This document shows, one piece after another, positions 48,580-60,553 of a stretch of 64,000 bases of DNA. Position numbers and translations under genes: made by a program. The stretch's first letter is position 1. Every line of letters begins with the position of its first letter. Under the pieces are notes generated by a model, which did no database searches, was not told the DNA's origin, and saw only the letters and a list, made by a program, of their open reading frames with translations. Source of the DNA: Diploscapter coronatus (taxonomy: Eukaryota > Nematoda > Chromadorea > Rhabditida > Rhabditidae); NCBI GenBank assembly GCA_964036155.1, contig OZ038423.1, positions 14,647,249 through 14,711,248 of the forward strand, written 5' to 3'.

Positions 48580-51500
48580 CTACTCGAATAGGGTCATGTC
48601 AAATCCTCCAAATGCTCCAAGAGTTGGTGATCTGTATCTTCCTGAACTCGCATTGCTCGTCAGTGACATCTAGAGATTGAAATTTCTATAATATGATAAC
48701 CAGGAACAAATAAAGAATGCAATTTGTAAATTAAAGGTAAGAAACAACAATTCTTTTCCAAAACTCCAAATCAGCAACAATGACTTCAAATGTTCAAAAG
48801 ACAATGTTTAGCTCATTCCTGATCTAGACGAGATTATCATCATCTTACTCTTCTATCATGAACAGGCAGCTCTGAAATAGCTCGCCGTCTAGCGGAATCC
48901 ACTTCATTCTAAAGTCATTTTTGTATGATAGTAATTGGTTCAATTTTTACTCGAGCCTTCTGCAATTTCCCTAGAATTCTCTTATATCTGAACGAGTCTC
49001 CGAAAATGCTCATCATTTGCTTTCTCCTGATGCCCGCAACATGCGGGAATGAACAGGCCAAGAGCATGAAACATGGCGTTAGCCCCTGAATTTTGCTCAT
49101 TTATAATTTTTGATGAAAAAAGTCTCTTGGTAACTTGGAAAAGTATCAGCATAGCCACTAAGAGATATTGTAGGAAAAGATTCTCCATATTTTACTTTAT
49201 TTAGCAGGTAATATGTTGCTACTTTCCCAAATTGCCCATCTTTCGATACCCGGAAAACATAGTATCCTTTTCCATCTGCGAGATTATGCTTGTGCACGCG
49301 CTCGAGAAAATGTTCGATCTTCTGTACGATCCGATAAAATGCCGAGTGAAGTTGTGCGTAGACCGAAGAATTAACGATTGATATTAGTGAAAGTCCGACC
49401 AGAAATGCTGCAGCGAGTATCGGAGAATACTGAAGACGATAGCTATTTTTTCAAAATATTTGAAAAGTGATTCACGAATAAAGGATCTCTAATCTTAACC
49501 TTGTTTTGAAGCTTATTTTAAACCTTTCTTCAATAAAATGTTATTGTTGCGTCAGTTTTCAATCACCAAGAAAATTCTTCCACAGAATGTTAATTTTCAA
49601 CTATTTTTATTTGAAAGTTTATCAATCAGCAATTGTTGCTATTTCAGTTCATTTTTAACAGCATTTACGAGTCATTAGAAATTTACGACGCAATTTGGGG
49701 TGTTATTTCCGGATGATAACCCTTTTTCTCATCATTTGTCAGGAATACTCTTAGATTCCCTACTATTTTTGGGCGAAAATCTAATTTTAGCTGGTTTCGT
49801 TACGTCAAAAGGCGAGAAATGTTCAAACTATCCCGCTGAAATCTGGTCGCCGGAAATGACACTTTACGAGTTTGTGCCAATAAATCGAATGCTCAAGCAG
49901 AAAATTGACCTGAATATTGTTTGGCATTACATCGCCCAGACCAATGGTTGTCAGGCTGATGAACGTGAAGTAGAATGCGCTAAAGAAGCCCATGCCTAAA
50001 TAGGGTTGAAATTAACAAAAAATATTCTATCAATATAATGAGGATTGCTAAAAATTTGACTCCCGAAATTATTCATTATTCGAAGGATATTTTCAGCCTT
50101 TTTAGAAATTTGAGATAGATGCCCGAACTTCGACTTCAAATCATAATTTCAAAAGTTGGTATTGAAGATAACTTTCATGTATTGCAGCTTCATCGGATTC
50201 TATGCTCAATAAAATGCTCAAACTTATCTTCATCCGACCCATATGCCACATCAAAAATTTCAATGATTGCACTGCACAAAATCATATGACTCGTCACTAG
50301 AACGAGAGCGATCCACATTGGAAGGAAAATTTCGGATTTATCTTCAGAACTTTCACATCCACGCCATTTCCTAAAATCTGTAAGTTCTTCATTGAACTAA
50401 TGAAATTTCAACCTGATCTTGAACAGAATGAAAATGTAGAAATTGGTGAATAACTTCTGAAAACATTGTCCGATATCGCCGAGCACGAGTATCATCAACG
50501 GCAAACCAATAATCGTGTAGATTATTGAAGCGATCCTCCCAGCTGTAGTCAGGCAGGAAATTGAGCCTGAGTTTGAAGTGGAAAACCATCCATGAATACG
50601 TTTTCTTTCTCTAACCATAACCTATCGTTGAAAACAATGTCATCGAATAAAACGCTGCACTAGACAAATGCCAAACTTTGAAGATTTCAAAGTTCTCGCT
50701 CTTTTGGAAAGCACTTCCATTGTATTTACTCTCAACCATCATCATTTCTTTATAGTAAGTCTTAAAATGGAAATTTTTAAACAATTTGGGGGAAAAAATT
50801 CCACCTTTATTATTTGAACCAGTGATTCCGTTAAATTTCTGTCCTGTGCTTCAGTCAAATTCAATGATTTCGTGGTATTTTTGATGTCGTGGACCTCAGC
50901 AGAAATCAAGGAATTCAATTGTGAGAGTGTTGAATTCAGTGTCTAAGATTTGAGATTCGTTTGGGTGTGCAGCAGACTGGATGTTTTTACCGAAATTTCA
51001 TTTTGTTCTTCGAGAGCGCTGAAAATGGCTCCTCCAACGAAAACATAGACTATGAGAAATGTGATCAGAATGATATGACGAATGCCGAATTTGTGGTGAT
51101 AAAATGCTATCCAAGCGAACCATTTGGTCAGTCCTAAATGATTTTCAACTTTTAAAAAAAAAAAAAAATATTTCCTTTATCTCAGTTTCATTCATTTTCT
51201 TTTATATTGGGTGTGCAAATGTTTGAAAAATGCTCATCATTCGAAATTGTTCGCAAGATTTTTTAAATTAGCCGTGATAAAGTAAAGAAAGAATAAGTTT
51301 AGCACGATGGTATCCCCATGACTATAACATTTCGCAAACTTTTTCAGTAAATTTTGGCCAGTGAATTTCGAAATGCATACTTGACTCAAACTTATGTGAG
51401 CCACTAATCATAAAATTGGCTTACTTATCCATCTTCTTCGTTTCTTCTGGATCTCATAAACTCTCTTGTCGAATTCAAAATGGAATCCAAACGGCGACAA

Positions 51501-51716
51501 ATCATCGAGCGTATCCAAATGGGTGTCAACTTTTAAAATTATGCAATTGTCTCTTTCCTAGAGTCGAAAATGTGGCTCAAAAATTATTTTAAAATTTACT
51601 TTCATCGCATTGCTGACAACTCGACTTCGGGTTTGAATTTCATTTTCAGCTGAAATCAATTTTCTTGGATGAAAAATGTTTAAAGTAAAATCCTCACAGA
51701 TGTGAATATCAGCCAT
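48580..51716 (-). CDS. Two-pore-domain (TWK-type) potassium channel
   Basis: ATG at 51716, stop at 48580. The cytosolic N-terminus ends KRVYEIQKKRRRWI. TM1 is HIILITFLIVYVFVGGAIFS, then an extracellular cap with N-glycosylation sites (KNTTKSLNLTEAQDRNLTES). Pore 1 gives the filter TIGYG across an intron, followed by the typical second helix AGRIASIIYTIIGLPLMILV. TM3 is FLPMWIALVLVTSHMILCSA. Pore 2 reads SAFYFTFISLTTIGLGDVMP, with TIGLGD as the filter. TM4 is AAFLVGLSLISIVNSSVYA. A cytosolic tail with Ser/Arg-rich exons (DSARRRAISELPVHDRR, SNASSGRYRSPTLGAF) ends at 48580. Layout and spacing fit a dimeric background K+ channel of the plasma membrane. Exon edges near 49.1-49.2 kb and 50.1-50.2 kb are approximate. 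Confidence 0.92.
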
Positions 51717-52353
51717 GGAGTTGAACAATTTTCCAGCGCCAAAACAATAACTGAGAACATGATTGGGTAATGCTACATTTTCTACCCTCAAAACCCATCA
51801 ATTCGAAGTTTATGTGGCTATTTTCTAGATAAGAGCAGCGTTTATTTATGTTTGATAAAGTGCAGGTTTTTATCAAGAAACGAAAGAATAAATTAGAATA
51901 AATGACTTTAGAATATCATGAGTAAAACGAGGTAATTTTATGACTTGATAGACTAAATGGTGGTCGAAAGTTGTAAATAATTGTGATTATGAATGTAGAC
52001 TGATGTGTTCAATAATTGGGTTGATTTGAATGAAATTTATCACGCCTATTCTTTTCACTGAATTGTGCATTCCTACCAAATTTCATTCGCATTTCTCCAC
52101 GCTAATTCCATCTACCAAGCTGCACTCATAACTATAACTATTCCGAACTTTTGACCGTCACTGTACGTAATAATCCAATATTATTTTACTAATGTAACTT
52201 TTAATTCCCAGATCAGCATGTCCTCAACATACAATTTCGTCTTATCACAACTTCGCTGCGCGCTTCCCAATTCCATTTCCCCTGCTACTGTTCTATTTCG
52301 ATCAATGGTTTGATTCGTCGAGTGCTTTGCGGTCTGCGGTCATTCGACCGACA
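51717..52353. promoter_or_regulatory. Divergent intergenic region
   Basis: Upstream of both the K2P channel (minus) and the Tyr-rich secreted gene (plus). No defined element recognised. Confidence 0.35.
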
Positions 52354-53502
52354 ATGCTGATTTCTCTGCTGCTGCTACTAGGTATTTTATTGAGAAAATA
52401 AATAGCTTAATATTGATTTTTTTCTAGGATTTTTGGCGAAATCGGGATTTTCAAGTTTGAGCACAGAAGATGTAAGAATACTTATCTCAATTTAATTTTT
52501 CGTAAAAAATTATATTCAGGCAGATGCAGTTTTTTACACAGGAAACGGCATGCGTGTTCTTTACAGCAACTCATTTAGTTCGCCTGGAAATGATCCACTT
52601 CTTGGATTAGTCCTAGGTATAGTCTTACGATTAATTATCTAATGGACTTATCTTGGTGAAAATTATCCAAGATGAAGCATCATATAATTTATCTCTTATA
52701 ATTATTCTCACGGCAAAGCTTCGTTATTATTATTGACAATGAATAATTTTGAGTTCTGTTACAAATTTTAAGTTCTTGTAAAGTTTTTCCTTATATGTTC
52801 TGAACTCCGTAAATTTCTCATATTTTTATGATCAAATCATAGGAAACCTAAAGTATTTTAGGTCTAAACGGAGGTGTACGATCGGGTTACACTCCGTATT
52901 ATTATAACACGTACTATGGAACCCAATCATATCCATACCAATATTCAAATAATTATGTAAGCATTGGCAATTTATTCACTCAATTTCGATGTGCTCGATT
53001 TTTCAGAATTACTACAACAACCAAAACAGATATAACTATGGATATCAGAGATATCAACAGACTAGACAGCAGCCTTACGGCTACACGCAGCAGCAGAGGT
53101 ACAATTATCAGCAGCCGCAACAGTGCAGAAGTAAGATATCATTATTTTTATTCGATAGAATTTTTCCTTGCAAAAGTTACGAATAACTAAAGAACAATCA
53201 AATTCGAAGCTTTTCCGAACATAGAGAGCAAATATAGGACTTACGCAAAGGAATACAAGAGAATCATGCTCTCTAAACTTTATTTTTATCACAAATCATG
53301 AAGCAAAGTTCACTTATTTTTAACTTATTGTTCATAATAATCCTGAAATTAAAAAAAAAAAAAAAACTAAAATAAAAATCTAATTTTCATCATTTTAGCT
53401 GCCAGGTTCGTCGATTATGTGAATCGAATGCCTCGATACTACTGTGATTGCCCGCAAGGAATTTTTTATGGGTATTACGGTTGTAGAGCCAATGCTGGAT
53501 AA
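52354..53502 (+). CDS. Secreted Tyr/Gln/Asn-rich protein
   Basis: Six exons in phase. The signal peptide is MLISLLLLLGFLAKSGFS; it is followed by DAVFYTGNGMRVLYSNSF and GLNGGVRSGYTPYYYNTYYG. The fifth exon is strongly low-complexity (NYNYYNNQNRYNYGYQRYQQ, then QPYGYTQQQRYNYQQPQQC). The last exon is Cys-bearing (FVDYVNRMPRYYCDCPQGIF then YGYYGCRANAG), stop at 53502, with AATAAA about 40 bases on. The fourth-exon start (GLNGGVR...) is the same, in phase and sequence, as the first exon of the fragment at 63049, and the CPQGIFYGYYG ending resembles a possible tail of the C-type lectin gene at 59.74 kb. Probably an extracellular structural or epithelial protein; no named family recognised. Confidence 0.82.
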
Positions 53503-53917
53503 TTTGATATTTTTGAATTTAACTTCAACCTATTCTTCTTAGTGAAATAAAGTTTCATTATCTTGCAAGAAAACGCTTTGTATTTTGTGCTAAACAAAAA
53601 TATTTCGTTGAAAAATGTAGTTGAGAAGTTTGGACAAAGACTAGATTCCTTTTCGCAAAAGTCCAAGGAGAATTGGGGAAAATTGGAGAAAAAATCGGAA
53701 AGCAACTCCCTATTTTCATCGTCTCGTGTTCTACATTCACAGTCTATCAGTTTATCTCTTTTAATTATCGCCTTTCATTTTACAGAATTTGGCGAATTGA
53801 AGTCGATAAATAAAATTTCAAGGAATTTTTATCATTATTTGTCAGTTCTATTTGAACCTGTAAAACCTCTCGTTGGATTCAGCAGACAATATTTTGAGTT
53901 TTAGTAATTTTATCTGA
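53503..53917. other. Intergenic
   Basis: A long reading frame covers 53563-53904 on the plus strand, but it has no signal peptide, domain or splice partner and is not called as a gene. Confidence 0.4.
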
Positions 53918-54352
53918 ATGGGTTCAAAGTTCAAAATTGCAGTTCTTGTATTTAGTAAGGATTTATTCTTGACCTCACAAATAAACTATAACTTTTGCAG
54001 TTCTGACGTTGTTAGAGATCACGACATGCCAGTATCAAACACTTGGTGGTACGTTAAAGCTTTTGTTCATAACATAGAGCTTGAACGGAAAATCTAGACT
54101 TTTCTACATGAGACGTTATTCATAAAAATCGAGTTTTTTTTATAGAGGGTCGTACCCAAGAAGTCGACCCTCAAATTTCGAGCTGATATTTTGTCCCTGA
54201 GGGTTTTCGACTACGCTGATTACAAATATGACGGTTACAATCTGATTCGATCACTTGTTCCGCCTATTCCGGAAGATCCGAATCCGGTAGTTTCGGAAAA
54301 TTATATTTTCGTTATTCTGCATGAGAAAAATTCAAATTTGATATCAAAATGA
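53918..54352 (+). CDS. Small secreted protein
   Basis: The signal peptide exon MGSKFKIAVLVF joins in phase with ILTLLEITTCQYQTLGG. A second intron (donor AC/gttaaag, acceptor tatagag/G) leads to VVPKKSTLKFRADILSLRVF, DYADYKYDGYNLIRSL and VPPIPEDPNP. The frame stays open to a stop at 54352. The last 20 residues may instead be intron if the gtagtttcgg after PNP is used as a donor. About 75-95 residues, no known domain. The mature start, CQYQ, resembles the start of the Tyr-rich protein at 27.8 kb (CQYYYQ). Confidence 0.55.
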
Positions 54353-56710
54353 TCACAGAGACCAACTGAGCACGATTCTGAAAAAAATCTCGTCTAAACG
54401 ACACCGAATAAGGTAATTATGATGAACATAGTAAACACATGAAAAATGTCATATCGATTTTTCGCTTTTTAAAATTTTTAATTTTTTAAAAGTGCTAGGT
54501 TCCGTGAGTTATTTACATTGGAAAGTAGCCTGAGTCTTCTAGTTTCTGAAACACTTAACCGTTTTCCTATAGACTGCCCGCCAGAGAGGAAATGCCACTT
54601 CTTCGAAGAGTTGTCATGACTCACTTTTGCCTAATTTTGATTTAAAACTCATAGCTTCCTGTGTGTGCACATTCTAGAAAAAGTCCTGAAAGAAAAGTTG
54701 ATCAACTTGAAGAGCTCTACAAGATTTTATGAGAAGCTCCGACGTTAACTCACATTACACTTGCAAACGTAGTACGAGTATATATGGTAACTTCGAATAA
54801 CTTTTTCCCACCAAAATTAATTTCGAAAAATTTTATCTTTATTTTACTTTATTCTCCTACTCAAGATCTACTGAATAAAAAAATAATCATTCGATTTGGT
54901 TTAGAAATAAGAAAGTTATGAGTTTTTTCCTGAGGTCGTGTCAGTCAAAACTTTAAACTATCGTAACCCTTCATACGATCATTTTTATGAAAAACAAACC
55001 ATACCATAATGATCAGCGTGAAAAACTGTACTATATACGTGAAAATCAGCCAAATCGACGGACCCCTGTTTCGCACCACTTTGAATAATTCTGACATTCA
55101 TTCTTAAGAAATTGGGAATTTCAAGTGACGTTCGCCACTTTGAAGAGAAGCAGCAACTTTACAACGAATGGGAAAAGAAGACGATATTTTTCTCTCGAAT
55201 TTCCTGGATAAATCCAAAAAAGTCACGTAATTTTCAATTGTTGAGTGTAAAGTTTTGCTGTTGAAAATGCGATACTGAGAAAAAACGATTCTTTTTGAAT
55301 TTTCAAGCGCTTTCAAAATTTTTACTTTCTCGCGTAAAATAGGGATTTCTACAATGTTGAATAAAGACGATTCTTGGAAGAAATGCTGAAAAATTTTAAT
55401 TTTGACAAAAGGAGTGAAAATTCTGAAAGAGGAGGAAATTTGGTGCAAAATGTGAAATTTTGACGAAAGACGCAAATAAGGAAGAAGACTGCATTTTCGT
55501 CGAAGGAGGGCTGCTTTAGAGCGACGACACACCTAGAGGTTAAATACATCAGCTAGCCTTGGCTTAGCCGAAGTTCGATACATAACCAGAGATGTTATTT
55601 GGAATTAGCAAATATTAGATAATGTTAGAAAATATATCAAACTCGATCAACAATTGTGATAATTGTATATTATACTGCACATGGAAGGCCTTATTTGATA
55701 TTCCATTCTTTTTCCTGCGCTATTGAGCATCAATTTGATCATACTTGTCTTAGCATTTTACCAAGAACAGCTGCTAAAATATGCAGTAACCACAAATACA
55801 TATCCATCGTGTGTCAATTTCTTTTAAATGTTTAAAAATCGAACTTTTGATTTGCATTTCATTTCACGCATTGTCACTTATCTGTATGATCCGCATTTAG
55901 ATTTAGATAGCCGCGAAAGAGGACGAATGCGCATATGCACTTTGAGTGAAGAGTGAAATTAGGGAACTAATAATGGAAGCAGACGCAGACGAATGATTAT
56001 CTTCGGACTTCGACATTCTGGTTCATCACTAAGATTCTATAATGCGGCTATCTTTTTCTCCCCCAAAATGAAAATGTTGCAGATCATTTCGTTCTTTTCA
56101 GATGGTTCTTTATGCCGTTTTCAATGATTTAACTTTTATTTATCATACATCTATCTACTCTTTAGTAATTCCCATGAATGTGTTTGTCTGTTTGTTTCCA
56201 ACGCTATAACTTCAAGGGAAGTAAGAAAAAGTATGATGATCTATATATACATGGTTGGAAAGATCTTTTCGTCTTGATGTGCAACGTAAAAAAAACCCGA
56301 TCGATTTTGGTCCAAGAAATGAGTACTTTTACCCAAAAAAAACCATTTCCTTACTTAACGAAGGTGTGAAAAGAGGGGGAAAGGGAGAAAGACGCAAAGA
56401 GGAACAGCACGATGCGTGATAGTCCATAGGAAGTGAATAGCGGCGTGATCAGTGGATAGAGTGGCGGTTCGTTTACAAATAGTAGTGAGTACAACTTCGT
56501 CTTCGAAGATTTTTAAATCCAAAGCTTCGAACATTTCTTCGTTGTTAAATAAATTTTAAAAATTTGTGCCTTCCCACACATCTGCTATCAGAAATTTCCC
56601 TTTCATGGATTTTGATATCTCTATAGGAAAATTATAAATATCTCAAAATTACAAATTGCCAAAAGTTCGAAGAATAAATCATCAGCTTTAGGTCACTTGC
56701 CAACTGAATA
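54353..56710. other. Gene-poor stretch with one repeat copy
   Basis: Contains the single copy of the membrane-segment repeat (54945-55104). An open frame directly upstream of it on the minus strand (55104-55532) shows no family features. 55.55-56.70 kb is AT-rich with a purine-rich patch near 56.37 kb. Confidence 0.5.
54945..55097 (-). CDS. Possible 50-residue single-pass membrane protein or first exon
   Basis: An uninterrupted frame: MSELFKVVRNRGPSIW, a hydrophobic segment LIFTYIVQFFTLIIMVWFVF, then HKNDRMKGYDSLKF and a stop. The related minus-strand copy at 12.7-12.9 kb (LIFTYVVQFFTLILVVLFAF in the matching frame) differs mainly at third codon positions, which suggests protein-level constraint on the ancestor. 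The lead-in ttaagaatgaATGTCAG is shared by all three copies in the window. It could be a small gene, an orphan first exon of a type II membrane protein family, or part of a transposable element. Confidence 0.4.
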   Translation of the reverse strand: MSELFKVVRNRGPSIWLIFTYIVQFFTLIIMVWFVFHKNDRMKGYDSLKF

Positions 56711-59700
56711 ATGAATTTCGCAATTTTTCTGTTACTCGTCAAATGTTCGAGTTCTTGTGTGCCAACGATCCCAGATATAGAGCTACCTGATGTATCAACC
56801 ACTACTGACACAAGTAAGTTATCATTGCGTATTAAATGAATTTTCTACTTTTGAAAAAGTCAGTTACGTATGGCTTTTCCAAATTTTATCTCTTCGCAAT
56901 GAATGTGGAATGGGCTTATAATTCAATCTGGTCCAGGTTTTTTGACAAGTTGGCCATCATATTGTTTTGTAAAATCTCATAATCACTGGTTCAAGCTACC
57001 GACATTAAAGTCTAAAGTAAAGTATGAAATTAAGCAAGTTCAACAACAATAAATATCGATACGACGGAATCTTCGATAGATTCGACGGTGTCCACTACCT
57101 CGATAACGACAGCCATCACGACCTACATAACATCTGACTATACTTCGTCTACGACGGCATCCAATCCATCGACACTCATAATGACATCCAGTTTATCGAC
57201 GTCCACGATGACCACATCCAGTAGTACAACAACAGCTACTACAACCGGATGTTTCCCAGATCTAGGTCCAATAGCTGATTGTTCTAAGTCTTAACAATTT
57301 TTCAAGCTAACCAAACTTGGTATCGTTCGACTCCAAATTTTATGGGAATAAATAATAGATGTCTTTAGCTTCAATTTGAGCCCACATTTTGGTGATTACC
57401 TATGAAAATATTCTCGTACCATTTTCTTGAAAATTGGCATTAAATTTTGTTTTTTTAGATGCTGATCCTTGTTTCGAAACTTCAGCCCCATTAGCTTGCT
57501 GTGGTAGGTCTTAACAATTTTTCAAACTAACTATTTTATTACCAACTCAAGAGGAAATCTATTGCCCGAGTCCATAAATTTCATGGATCTTTTCGGAGGA
57601 ATCATTTTGTTTTCTGAAAAAAAACTGTATATGTTCCGAGAGCATATTCGTTCATTAGATTCGATTAAAATTCATATATCAGATTTGTAAGAATAGTGTA
57701 TGAATTACAAAGAAAGCGTTATCACTTCTTTTTAGCCAAATTTAATTATCAGCATCAAATTTGCATGAATAAACGACCAAATCGCTTTTCAAAAAATAGC
57801 GTGATCTTACTCTTCCTCTATAATAATTCATTATGATTAAAGAATAAAGGAAAATGCCTTTTTCTTCAAGCAAAAAACGTTTCTCAAATCTAAATTAAAC
57901 AATTTCAGATGCACAATGTCCTGATGGCTGGGATTTCGTTAATGGAAAATGCTATCAGGTGATCGTCGAATATCATTTTCGTTTTGTGAATAGCAAAGAT
58001 TTTACAGAATATTGATGGTAACGCCGATTGGAACACAGCAAGTGCGAACTGCATGGCATTATGCCCAATGTGCCATTTACCAAGAACTTACAACGCACAG
58101 CAAGGCATGGAATTGTTTAGTTATGGTAAGGAATTTATGAGAATTTATTAATGTATAAATTAGTCTGGAACATTCGATTTCTAAATTGCGTGTCTTTCAT
58201 TTTGCAGCATTATAAGACTGTACTCACAAAGGAAGCTAATGGTTAGAGAGGCCAAATCAGCTCTCAACATTGATTTTAACATTTTAATTTTGTATCAGTC
58301 TGATCATCGAAATCATGCTGATCTCAAAACTCTTTAGATCTTATTGAAAGATGTAATTTAACGTAAAACTCATCCAGATTATGTCGAAACTGGCCAAAAT
58401 TTCTTACTAGCTAAATTTTATCAACCATTAAACAGGATAATTCAAATCATGTATTGATTTTCTCCTTTTTTCAGTCGGTGCTACCACTTGGATTGATGCA
58501 CGCAAAGTCACCCCAGGTGACCCTACTGTGAGTCATCATTCTACTTATAGGCAATTTTGAAAAGTAGAACGATAGAAACATACGAAAATAGTAAAAGGTT
58601 AGGAGAGAGGGAGAGTAGGCCAGAGCATCTTTTACCATATTATTTCGTATGCTTCTATGATTTATCGTTCTACATTTTCGGGTTGTCTACTATCATTAGT
58701 TCAAAGATATTTGTTTTCATACTTTTCATCGCTCTATATTTTTATCTATAAAAATTTAGGATCTTCGTGTAAAAGACAGTGATGACGTGGAATATTCGTG
58801 TACTTCTTGGAATGATGGGTAAATAAACAGAAAGTTTCGCTGTAACCATGGTCTTAATTGGATAATTGAATCACAAATCTATAGCAAGAGTACCTTCGAC
58901 TCTTCGAGAGATCTGGATTGGGACAGTGGACATAGCTCGTGCTGATGCCGCGAATGTTAAGGCTTGGTCACGATTCTCGCATGGCGATCGCGACGAATCT
59001 CGAACATTCGCGCGCATCAACATAACTCACGATCACTAAATAAATCCAGGCCTCGAATACCTAATAAAAAGAACAAGATATAATGAATGATTGAACTTTC
59101 AACTAGTGGATAATTATTAATTATATTTAGGGAGCCGAGTAAGAAATTTAGTTAATCTCAACGGAAGAAGAATTTGATTTTCAAAAATGCACAAATACCG
59201 CAATACCAAATCTCCATATTTTATAGTAGTGCGTTTATGAAAATCAGCTCTTCAATTTCCCGATGCGCTATACTAAATTTCTTCAGATAGTACAGGAGGA
59301 AATGAGGATTGTGTTTTTGTGAGTCATTTTTAATCCATTTAAATGTTTACCTTTTATAAAAGAAAATATCACTGCACAAAAATGAACTAATTTATACCGA
59401 GTGATTATTTTCGAAAATCTCAAAATTATTTTCTTGTTGAGAGTTTGTAATAATGTTATTTTGATGAATTGCCGTGATCACCTATTTCCTAAAATGTACT
59501 TGACTTCTCTACTTATAAAAGAGATTTTGAAGTTGACTTGGATCAAGGAAAAACGAATTAAATTCAGAAATTAATAACAACCCAAATTCGTGTTTTATAA
59601 TGAATATTTTAGCTATATCCAACTGGATTATGGAACGACGTTCCTGTAAGATCAAGCTTAATCTGCAAAAAATACGAATGCCGTAAATTCTCTAATAGAA

Positions 59701-59717
59701 TCTTATTTTATTTTTGA
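56711..59717 (+). CDS. C-type lectin with mucin-like linker
   Basis: The signal peptide is MNFAIFLLLVKCSSSCV (56711). A Ser/Thr-rich mucin-like exon of nearly 70 residues (IDTTESSIDSTVSTTSITTA and onward) ends in a Cys pair (GCFPDLGPIADC). A related mini-exon, DPCFETSAPLACC, follows at about 57.46 kb. The C-type lectin domain is then complete over six exons: AQCPDGWDFVNGKCYQ, NADWNTASANCMALC, GATTWIDARKVTPGD, SDDVEYSCTSWNDG, STGGNEDCVF and LYPTGLWNDVPVRSSLICKK. The four core cysteines and the WND stretch are present. Reading on past YEC gives a stop at 59717. An alternative last exon (59736-59783) would give PKGIYYGFYGMKYFS, like the end of the 52.35 kb protein, but the visible donor is off by one base. 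Secreted; a carbohydrate-binding role is plausible but unproven. Confidence 0.85.
58927..59030. repeat. Imperfect GC-rich inverted repeat in lectin intron
   Basis: gatgccgcgaatgtt (about 58944) is mirrored by aacattcgcgcgcatc (about 59003), with a GC-rich centre (gcatggcgatcgcgacg). It stands out from the AT-rich intron. It is probably a foldback or MITE remnant. Confidence 0.45.
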
Positions 59718-59783
59718 GAGATTGAAAATTAAAAGCCCAAAGGCATCTATTACGGATTTTACGGTATGAAATATTTTAGTTAA

Positions 59784-60553
59784 AAAATAACTAGAACAAT
59801 GGAAGGCAAGAGAAAATATGTATGATCAGATTTGGGAGATTTGACCCGATATTAGATTCGTCTAAATCTTTAAAGAAGTATCATTTTTGATTATAAAGGC
59901 ACGTGAAAATAGTTCAGAAATTATCACGCACCCTATAAAAACATATTCTGAAATCATATTCAATATTTAGTGCACCCTTTCGCTTAAGTATGCCTGCGAA
60001 ACGGACGAACGGCTTACCGCGACATGTTGATTATCCTTCTTATCTGATATTTCATTTTTCAAATGACAACTGGATAAATAAATTTTTATTTCTATCAAAA
60101 AGTATTTAATGACAACAAATCGAAAGCTATAGTTCACTAATAAAATTGTTTAACACTCTTCAGAAAAGTCAGATCAATTCAATTTTTATTTTCGGGACAA
60201 GTATCGACAGGTGAAGCTGAGAATGCATGCTTTACTTTCTTGAAACTCAAACTGCAGATGAATGACGAGACAGGAACCATACTATTTCTTAGAAAAGCCG
60301 GTCGTTTTCTATGAGCCATAATTTGATATTTTTATCATAACCCAAGATCACATTTTAAAAGTATTTTCAAAATTATCGTGTCGAAAAATGAAATCTCCGT
60401 TTATGATCTTGGGAATTTTTTGTTTATCAAAAAATTTTTGCAGTGTCTATTCGAGCGCAAAACAGGTTCTTTTAATTCGATTCCTTTAAAAACTCGATTG
60501 TCACGAGTGATCTCAACTTGACTCCCTTCTTTTTCAATGCTGTTTTGATCCAG
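59784..60553. other. Intergenic with half of an inverted-repeat element
   Basis: AT-rich. 60327-60415 is a partial copy of the MITE family seen whole at 60733-60950. No coding sequence seen. Confidence 0.5.
60327..60415. mobile_element. Half copy of a long-TIR MITE
   Basis: Matches one arm of the 60733-60950 element almost perfectly (for example cccaagatcacattttaaaa and the block around gtcgaaaaatgaaatctccg). Confidence 0.8.

Noticed and set aside
55104..55532. 142-codon minus-strand frame directly upstream of the membrane mini-ORF
   Set aside because: Lys/Phe-rich from AT bias; the related copies elsewhere do not share it.
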